A stretch of 64,000 nt of DNA from NCBI GenBank assembly GCA_025603075.1, contig MU626264.1, positions 1-64,000 on the forward strand, written 5' to 3'. This DNA comes from Neoconidiobolus thromboides FSU 785. Taxonomy: Eukaryota; Entomophthoromycota; Entomophthoromycetes; Entomophthorales; Neoconidiobolaceae. Made by a program: the position numbers and the translations under genes. How positions within the stretch are numbered: the stretch's first letter is position 1; each line of letters opens with the position of its first letter. Shown one piece after another: positions 56,491 to 64,000 of this stretch. The notes beneath the pieces were generated by a model, which did not search any database, had not been told where the DNA came from, and saw only the letters and a program-made list of their open reading frames with translations.

Positions 56491-56930
56491 AGATTAAAAG
56501 TGATGGATAATAAAGTTTCAAAATAGTTATAATGCCATCCAATGAAATAACTAAGTGTGTAAGCTATCATTTAGTTTATGTTGATTAACAATAACTTAAT
56601 AGTTAAATGTGAAAGTTTTATGCAAGAGTGGCTTTTTTGTTTCATTTTGTTGTCCATCCTTTACACAATATAAAGGTTACAAGGATTTGTTAATAAAATT
56701 TCTAGTCAAAGATAACATTCCGATATGATAATGTATTTTTTATTCTTAGTAAAAGAGGTAATATGGGTTTTAAAGAGATTTTATGAATTTTTAACTAAAA
56801 AAAGCGCCATTAAAGTATCTAACGAATAATTTAAAACATAAACAATATAAAAAAGCACCAACTATTAACAAATTTTCTTTTATTATCTCAAAAAGAAGGA
56901 TGAAAGAAGTCAAACTTCACCCTGTTTCTT
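56491..56930. other. Intergenic stretch with a MITE relic
   Basis: 440 bases between converging genes. Holds MITE copy 19 (56618-56726). Confidence 0.5.
56618..56726 (-). mobile_element. MITE family 1, copy 19 (decayed)
   Basis: Colinear with the family though diverged: GTGGCTTTTTTGTTTCATTT, GTCCATCCTTTA, ATTTGTTAATAAAATTTCTA, ACATTCCGATAT. The AGCGCT centre is lost. Confidence 0.5.
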
Positions 56931-57316
56931 TTACTCAATAGTGGTACAAATAGTTTTAATAAAATTATCAACACCCTTTTGAGAATTGCCATAAATTTTG
57001 TAAATCAAAGATTTATCACGAGGTCCATAAGGATGATCATCACGTCTTGGAATGATAACAGCTGGCATAACACTGTAATCGACAGCATCTGGGCCTTTAC
57101 CTTGTAATGGTTTGTAAAGTTGTACTTCTTCTTTCCATTCTAAAGAGCAGCCATCTTCTTTCTTTTCAAATTGACGTACTTTTGAGAATTGAACTACGCT
57201 GGTTCTAAAAAAAGAGATGGGGTTAGTAACTGGTACATGAAAAAGATATGATAATAAACTTACACGCTGGATAAAGCAACAGCAAATAAGGCCAAATTAA
57301 GTGAAGTGAATCTCAT
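56931..57316 (-). CDS. Small secreted protein (108 aa, 2 exons)
   Basis: Exons (minus): 57316-57264 and 57204-56931, one 59-bp GT-AG intron, frame kept to TAA. Signal peptide MRFTSLNLALFAVALSSV (1-18), then a hydrophilic domain with VVQFSKVRQFEKKEDGCSLEW, YSVMPAVIIPRRDDHPYGPR and a C-terminal KTICTTIE. Two cysteines outside the leader could pair. Codons are rich in GAA/AAA/GTT and less A+T-biased than the flanks, which suggests good expression. A TATATAAA (minus strand, 57373-57380) lies 57 bases upstream. No family recognised. The gene is easily missed because its frame is split near the signal peptide. Confidence 0.78.
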
Positions 57317-57372
57317 GGCAACGATTATGTAGATAAAATAAATTGTTAGAGTTGATGAGCTTATATTGAGGG

Positions 57373-57380
57373 TTTATATA
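57373..57380 (-). promoter_or_regulatory. TATA box of the small secreted protein gene
   Basis: TATATAAA on the minus strand, 57 bases before the ATG at 57316. Confidence 0.45.
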
Positions 57381-58696
57381 CCCTTTCTTGTAGTTTTATT
57401 CTTTAGTTAATTTTCAGGTTTTCTTAACTTTGGGGCGCCACTTTTTTAATATTACTTTTTTATGGTGGTTTGGTAAATTTTGTTCTTTATACTAAAGTTA
57501 CTTCTTTTGGTTTTGATGAGTTTAATTAAATGCCTGAGGTCGATTTTGTCATTGAAAGATAAAAATAAATTTTGGCTACTATAACGCCTATATACTGTCG
57601 AAGTTAACAAGAATGTTAGTAATATATTATACCATTGTAGTACTATTAATATCCACTTAACCAGTTACTAGAATATTCAAAAAAAACATTCATAAATTAA
57701 TAGTATAGAAATAGTAAACTAGCTTCATAAAAATAAAGAACATCTCTCTGCTGCAAGATAAGCATTAGAAAACAACAGATGATTTCTATTCTCTAAGTGA
57801 ATAGTCAAATATTCTTAACGTGATCTCTTATTTTTCTCACTTTTTTAAAATGAAAGTTGGTTAAACATTGATTCGTTAGAAATGACAAGTGATATAGCTG
57901 GAACATTTAAAAAACAAATTTATAGCTTCTAATATGAGAAGTTGATAATGGCTGATGATGTTAGTAGATAGCGTGGGATAACATTATACTGATAAAAGTA
58001 CTTATTTAAAAATAGCCAAAAATTTTAAAATCTTTTTAAGTTACTGTTTTTTAAAAAAAGTATCAAATTAGTGTTTAAATTCAAGATTGTAAAGTATACT
58101 TTTTTATAACCCATTTTTAGCTAATAATTTATTCACTTCGAAATTTTTATCTGGAACAAAATGTTAACAGATTTTTATAAATTCTTAGCCGATTATATGC
58201 TGTAATAAAAATAAAGATAGACCTTTAAACAACCCAGCAAATAAGTGTAAATAATTGCTCTTGGTTTGGCAATATTAACATTAAGACTTGAAGCCTTTAA
58301 TAGGATTTAAAAATATGGCTAAATTTTAAACAAGTTATCTCAGTTTAAATTTAGATTTGCAAGATTTATTTGATGACGTTTATACTTAAGAAATAGTGAT
58401 CATTTCAAAGCTTTTATACTTATTTTTAAATTATATAAAAAATAAAATGAAATAAATTAAGGCTTAGGTTAAAGTGCATATATACATAAATATAATATTA
58501 TTGGCCATAGTTTTTATGATTTAATTACAATAATAAATTGAGATAAATGTTTTTTATTTCCAATTAAGAAAGAGTCTATTTCAAAGCTTTGATTTTATTA
58601 AATTCAAATGCTTATTTAAAAATTATAAAAACATAATTAAACATTAATATCTTTAAATGCTAGGTATTGTGATTGGATTAAAATGCGCAAAACAAC

Positions 58697-59156
58697 TGTG
58701 ATACATCGTCTTGTCATCTCTATGATTGATTACAATATAATAATTGCTTAAGTCGTTGTATTCTCGAGTTCAGACACAATCACAATCAATCCTGATCCTT
58801 TTATTTTCATTTATTGCGAGAATTTCTAACTTCATCCCAAATAGCACTATCTTCTCGTTTTGATATTCATGATTGCCAGAGTATAAAAGAGATTTTAGAA
58901 CATAGTAACTCGAGGCTTTTTAACTGAGTTATTCCTTGATATCACGTACCTCTAATAAAGACACTAAATCTTTTTGATACTATTTTACGTAGGTTTTACA
59001 TTAGTATTGTCTGTTCTATTTGTCTATTATATTTTTCTATTATATTTGTCTTACATAGTCCGTAGTTTATTACGTGCTATCTTTCATAATTCAAGTCTAT
59101 CTTAGTTATATGAACTAAGACTTTTTAACTTCAACCATTGAGTACTAGATTTCACA
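58697..59156 (+). repeat. Solo LTR, second locus
   Basis: TGTGATACATCG at the start and GATTTCACA at the end; TGTGA / TCACA are the terminal inverse. Same body as 16108-16571 with GAGTATAAAAGAG (TATA box), TAATAAAG and TGTCTGTTCTATTTGTCTAT. A 20-base TATTATATTTTTCTATTATA insertion near 59028 distinguishes it. No target duplication obvious. Confidence 0.72.
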
Positions 59157-59649
59157 AAATCTAGATAATAAAAGCTTTACTTTATTAAAAGGATTTTAAC
59201 ATTTTATAATTAATAATTTACTATTAATTACTAGTTTTATATCAATTTAGATTAAAAATAGTTGTTTATTACAAATATCATTTACTATTAAAATAGAGTC
59301 ATGTAAGCTTCTGCTTATAAAGTAACTAGCTACTTTGATATTTAATAACAGAGATAACGTATGAAAAAACCTATATATAAAGTCACACATCTTTTAAACG
59401 TAACCTTTAATTGATTCAGAATTTATAAAATAGTTAATACCTTTAGGTGCTTCCTTTTTTTTTGCTTAAAATTCATGATAGTAAAATGTCTTAAACTAAA
59501 ATTTTGATTTATATAATTCAACTTGTGGAGAACTAATATCTGGAAGTTTTGTAATTGTAAAATAATCTTAAAAGAAGACTCAAAAGCGTATATTTCATTA
59601 ACACAAATCTCTTTTAAATTCAAAAAGCCAAAGATGAATTTATTTTTAG

Positions 59650-59745
59650 TTATTGGGAGTGTTTTTGATTTCATCACTTCCCATTTTTTAAACGTTATTT
59701 GAGTAGAAAGATTGTTAGTGAAATTTTAAAAAAATACATTTCTAG
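59650..59745 (-). mobile_element. MITE family 1, copy 16
   Basis: TATTGGGAGTGTTTTTGATT at the left, AAAATACATTTCTAGTTGG at the right; centre CCATTTTTTAAACGTTATTT. Confidence 0.68.
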
Positions 59746-59746
59746 T

Positions 59747-60265
59747 TGGCTTACTAAAACCATGAGATTACATATTTGTATAAGTAGATCTAGTCATACT
59801 GTCATGAATAAAATCAATATTTACAAATACTTCTTTTATCTTAAAAACATTAATCGAATAGCTTCAAGGGATTTTATTTTTAAAAGCATGTATCATTTTA
59901 ATACTTCAAGTAGATAGAAATTGGAATTATTACTAAAGCTTGTAGATACCAAAAAAGTGTTACAATCTGCTATTAACTTTTTCAATTATTTAAATGACTT
60001 CTTCGATTTTCCGAGTTCATTTAAGTTGATTGAAAAATAGTTGATTTTAATGTGGTGTCTGTTAAAAGCAAGTAGATTGAAAAGATGCTCTAAACCAATT
60101 GAACTGGTAATGAAAGCTATCAACCTATTAACTTAGTACAACTTCATATAGTCTAATAAACCAGGTTTACATTTGTTCCTAACAGATAACATCATGCTTC
60201 TTGAATAGGATAAAATACTTATTATTGGTCTGTATAGTACAAGATCAATGGAAGACTTAAAATGA
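59747..60265 (+). pseudogene. Coding relic interrupted only by TAG codons
   Basis: One plus-strand frame of about 172 codons, in register from the MITE edge at 59747 to a TGA at 60263. It contains TAG at 59915, 60038, 60134, 60149 and 60206, and no TAA. Between stops it reads as protein: MRLHICISRSSHTVMNKIN, LELLLKLVDTKKVLQSAINF, LKRCSKPIELVMKAINLL, GLHLFLTDNIMLLE. Each TAG could have been CAG (Gln). The style (Leu-rich helices) resembles the middle region of fungal transcription factors, but I do not recognise it. Bounded on both sides by MITEs. Confidence 0.4.
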
Positions 60266-60270
60266 TTAGA

Positions 60271-60376
60271 ACATGGGGATATTTTTTTGGCTTCATTACT
60301 TTTTCCATCTTTTAAGCGCTATTTGAGTAGAAAATTTATTAATAGAATCCTCAAATACAAGAATACATCCCTATAT
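60271..60376 (-). mobile_element. MITE family 1, copy 17
   Basis: ACATGGGGATATTTTTTTGG at the left, AGAATACATCCCTATAT at the right; centre CCATCTTTTAAGCGCTATTT. Full length. Confidence 0.78.
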
Positions 60377-60513
60377 ACTATTTCAATATTAGAGTATGAT
60401 GTTAGAAGACCTAAACACTTGAATTCTATTTTTAAATACTGCACATGGTTAGTATTGGTTCTATAAAAAGACATTTGGATATCTAAGTAAGAGAATGAAT
60501 CGTTATAAACAAG

Positions 60514-60619
60514 GTATGGGGATGTATTTTTGTGTTTAAGAATTTTACTAACAAATTTTCCGCTTAAATAGCGCTTAAAAAATGGAAAAAATAATGAAGT
60601 TAAAAACACTCCTGTATTA
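60514..60619 (+). mobile_element. MITE family 1, copy 18
   Basis: GTATGGGGATGTATTTTTGT at the left, AAAAACACTCCTGTAT at the right; centre CCGCTTAAATAGCGCTTAAA. Full length, opposite orientation to copy 17, 137 bases away. Confidence 0.8.
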
Positions 60620-61699
60620 TAGATGATTAAAGATGATTAAAGATAAGTCGAGTGACTTATCTGAATAAGGCTTTGTTTAAAAACCTTAAGTCATAAAACT
60701 CGTTTGGAGATAAAAAACTAAAGATAGTATTAACTATAGTATCCAGTAAACTATTTAGTTTTAACGTAATCATTTTGTAAATTAAACAAAAATAAAAGGC
60801 ACGGATTCCCCTTTCTATTTATACTAATTGATAGGGATATTGATTGCAAAAAGAGTATCATTTGATGCATTCATTTTATATTAAACGATATGGATTATAT
60901 CAAAGTTAATTTCATGTATGTTCCTTTTTTTCAATATTTTAAGTAGGATAATAAACTCCTTCAATTAAGTCTAATACACAGATGTCTCTTTGTTTAAGAA
61001 AGTACTAATACATTAAAAATTCAAAGTTACACAAAGGGTACTCAAAGAACATAATGAAGCTTTTATAATTATAGTGACTTTAAACATTATCCTCTATAAC
61101 TATATGTTGTCTTAATAAAATCAACCCTTTTGATAAATAATTTGAGTTTTCTATTAAATATTATTATATTCGATTTATTAGTAGAAATTAATTTATTACT
61201 TGGAATTAATATAACAAGTGTTATTATGATGTAATCAAGGCTACTATTCTAAAAATAACAACTAGAATTCTATTTATTAATTTTTAATTTTATTAATGAA
61301 AAGCTATACATTATATAATATTAAACAATAATTACGTTTCTATAAATATTCAAAAACAAAGCTAAAGTTCCTATTTTTTTATCTAAAGCTCTTAAAAATA
61401 AAATGGGTAAATTATGTTCAAAATTCTACATTCTTCATTAACAAGTAAAATTCTCAACTAATTTAATTTTGCAACCAAAATTTAAACCAAATCTAATAGA
61501 TTTTAAAGTTGAAAGGAACAAATCAATTTAAGAAACGCCAGCGTGTAAAAAAATAACCATCAAAAAACGACAAATCATTTATTTTAATCAATTTCAAGTT
61601 CATTATAATAATTGTAAAACTCATTCAAAAAATAAATTTATAAAAAATATTAATATTTTGATCTTATTAGCAACAATATAAAACAATTAATTGAACATT

Positions 61700-63969
61700 A
61701 TGAGTTGGAATAAGAAAAATGAAGAGATAGGTAAATTTCTAATAAATTCCATCCGCCACTTTAAAACTAATTAATTTCATAGACGATTTAGATGTCTTTT
61801 TGAATCTCGAAAAGAGTACTGTTTTACAAGAAGCACGTGTATTCAATATGAGTCCAATCAAACCATATCAATGTCGTATAATTATTGCCAAAATTTTATT
61901 TTTATTATATAAAGGGGATACATTATCGACTATTGAAGCTACAGAACTATTTTTTTCGATTACAAAATTGTTCCAGTCACAAGATGTAAGTCAATACTAA
62001 TTATATTTTAAAAAGAAACAAAATATGATCAATTGACTAATCGTTTTTATTTATTTATTTATAAAAATTTCCAAATCTAGTTACCATTACGTCAAATCAT
62101 TTATTTAGCTATTAAAGAGTTATCTTCTATTGCTCAAGATGTAATTATTATTACTAGTAGTTTAACAAAAGATATGCAACCTCAGAGTGAAGCTTTGTGT
62201 CGACCAAACGCTATTCGTGCTTTATGTAAAATTACTGATGTAACTATTATTTTAATAGAAAAAAAATCTATAGCTAATAATTTCATCACTATAGGCCAGT
62301 ATGTTACCCAGTATTGAACGTTTTTTAAAAGCAGCCATTGTAGATAAATCCGATTCCTCTATCAGTTCTGCTGCTTTAGTCAGTAGTTACCATTTATTTC
62401 CACAAAGCAAAGAAGTGATTCGTCGTTGGTCCAATGAAGTACAATCAGCTATGGTAGCTAAAGGTTCTGGATTTAGTTCTATGGTATCCTCCTTTATGAG
62501 ATCATCAGCGGTACAAATACCAAGTACTACTATCTCACAATATCATGCGTTAGGGTTAATGGCACTTATTCGTCAACAAGATAAAGTATCGATTAATAAA
62601 TTAGTTCAAATGTTTGTTGGTGGTAATGGTATGTCAGCAGAAAGTTTAAAAGACCCATTTGCTCATTGCTATTTGATTCGACTTGCGGGGAAATCTATTG
62701 AACAAAGTGGACAGTAAGTTTTAGATTGTACAACTATTTTTATGAATGTGTTATTGATTTTTATTAATTATTTAGATTTTCTAATGTAATTTATGATAAA
62801 CTTTGTAATTGGTTACGCAATCGTAATGATTCTGTATCGCTCGAAGCTGCTAAAGTGATTTGTTCAATGCCAGGATTAACTGTAGAACAAATTTATCCAG
62901 CTGTTAGAAGTAAGAAAAATTATTATATTAATATCAATATTAATATAAAACTTAATTTGATTTTTAATTAGCTTTACAACAATTTTTATCATCATCTAAA
63001 TCTGCTTTAAGATTTGCAGCTATTAGAACTATTAATCGAGTAGCACTTACCCATGCTAATGCTATGGTGAATTGGAAACTTGGTTTAGATGAACTTATTT
63101 CGGATTCTAATCGTTCAGTGGCTACCTTTGCTATTACAGCTTTACTTAAAATAGGAACTGAATCCACTATTGATGCTTTAATTAAACAAGTATCCTCTTT
63201 AATGAACGATATTTCAGATGAATTCCGAGTGATTGTAGTTGATGCCATCAAAAGCCTCGGGATCAAATTTCCTAGTAAACAACATGTATTATTAAACTTT
63301 TTATCTACAGTATTAAGAGATGAAGGGGGATATGAGTTTAAACGATCAGTTGTAGATGCAATTATTGAATTAGTACAAAGTTTACCCGAAAGTAAAGAAG
63401 GGGCTTTATCACACCTTTGTGAATTTATTGAAGATTGTGAATATTCTAAATTATCAGTTAAAATTCTTCATTTCCTTGGTTTAGAAGGACCAAAAACTTC
63501 GAATCCTACATTATATATTCGATTCATTTATAATCGTGTTATTCTTGAAACCGCTGTTGTTAGAGCGGCTGCTGTATCAGCTTTAGTTAAGTTCGCTGTA
63601 GGTATTGAAGATTTGAAAGTTAAAAAAAGTATTAGAGTATTATTGACTAGGTAATTAAAATAATTGTTTATTAATATAGAATAATAATAATATTTATTTT
63701 TATATATAAGATGTCTTGATGACCCAGATGATGAAGTTAGAGATCGAGCAGCATGGTCTTTAAGAGTTATGGAAAATGAAATTAATGCTAATGCCTTTAT
63801 TAAATCGGAACAAGTTTATCATTTAAGCACATTGGAACAATTATTAAGTGAATATTGTATGAATTCAGAAAAATCAAGTAATCCATTTGATATTGAAAAC
63901 GTACCAACTATTTTACGTGGGGAAGAAAGTAACTTTCAATCGAATCAAAGTAAATTATTTAAGATTTAG
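61700..63969 (+). CDS. SEC21: Coatomer subunit gamma (SEC21), N-terminal trunk; probably continues past the window
   Basis: Exons 61700-61730, 61783-61985, 62081-62239, 62295-62713, 62776-62909, 62972-63650, 63711-63969; introns 52-95 bp, GT-AG. Gamma-COP is a large subunit of the COPI coat for Golgi-to-ER and intra-Golgi transport. The adaptin-like HEAT trunk is clear: LEKSTVLQEARVFN, IIIAKILFLLYKGD, CRPNAIRALCKITDA, SISSAALVSSYHLFP, NPFDIENVPTIL near the end. As read, the frame stops at 63967-63969, giving 627 aa. The C-terminal appendage of full-length gamma-COP (about 850-900 aa) is missing. GT sites at 63929 and 63950 are possible donors of an intron that leaves the window, so I think the stop is intronic and the gene continues. 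Confidence 0.88.
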
Positions 63970-64000
63970 ATTTAAGATAAATTTATTTTAATTTATTAAT

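Larger units (their letters stand above)
57381..61699. other. Long repeat-bearing stretch
   Basis: 57.4-58.7 kb: nothing recognised. 58.7-59.2 kb: solo LTR. 59.65-60.6 kb: three MITEs around a TAG-interrupted coding relic. 60641-60662 is a perfect 9-bp-arm hairpin (AGATAAGTC GAGT GACTTATCT). 60.7-61.7 kb: A+T-rich upstream sequence of gamma-COP. The minus-strand ORF at 59423-59677 is not supported. Confidence 0.5.

Noticed and set aside
60319-60609. 96-codon minus-strand ORF
   Set aside because: It runs through two MITE copies; no independent coding support.

Overview
The window looks like nuclear DNA of an early-diverging (zygomycete-type) fungus, possibly Conidiobolus or a relative in Entomophthoromycotina. 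This rests on very high A+T, many GT-AG introns of about 38-75 bp, a fungal gene set (SIP5, allantoate-type permease, SYF1, ABP1, RIM4-like), a rhodopsin-class GPCR of the kind expanded in Conidiobolus, and a CHD6-9-class remodeler that yeasts lack. The species assignment is inference. I saw no tRNA, rRNA or CRISPR array.

Layout. 0-11.4 kb: two paralogous small secreted cysteine-rich proteins in a segmental duplication, a long decayed stretch, then two DOMON-domain genes (one fused to cytochrome b561, one ending like a GPI-anchored protein). 11.9-13.4 kb: a three-RRM RIM4-like protein. 13.4-18.4 kb: repeats, with nested solo LTRs, MITEs and fragments of a decayed minus-strand coding region. 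18.4-19.5 kb: a second DOMON-b561 protein. 21.5-26.3 kb: SYF1/XAB2 (10 exons) converging on a 16-exon SPO11 gene whose exons are too short to appear as open reading frames. 26.8-30.8 kb: a GPCR, a serine racemase/threonine dehydratase pseudogene and its intact neighbour. 34.5-38.5 kb: an unrecognised 6-exon gene and SIP5. 41.5-57.3 kb is the gene-dense part: CHD6-9/Kismet-like remodeler, IPP isomerase, DUF4870/Tic20-like membrane protein, ABP1, peroxiredoxin-like/F-box protein, MFS permease, TMEM42-like protein, and a small secreted protein. 57-61.7 kb: repeats, a solo LTR and a coding relic interrupted only by TAG codons. 61.7-64 kb: gamma-COP (SEC21), probably running off the window.

Repeats. 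The dominant signal is a family of about 105-bp MITE-like elements (19 copies, both orientations) with TATGGGG-type terminal inverted repeats and an internal palindrome around AGCGCT. A second inverted-repeat family (about 155-170 bp, three copies) and an LTR family (about 460 bp) are also present. They sit outside the gene models.

The genes are scattered housekeeping and accessory functions, not one operon-like system: splicing (SYF1), meiosis (SPO11, RIM4-like), chromatin (CHD), secretion (gamma-COP), actin (ABP1), isoprenoids (IDI1) and membrane redox (DOMON/b561). Exon joins were deduced by eye from GT-AG sites, frame continuity and family alignment from memory; no search was run.
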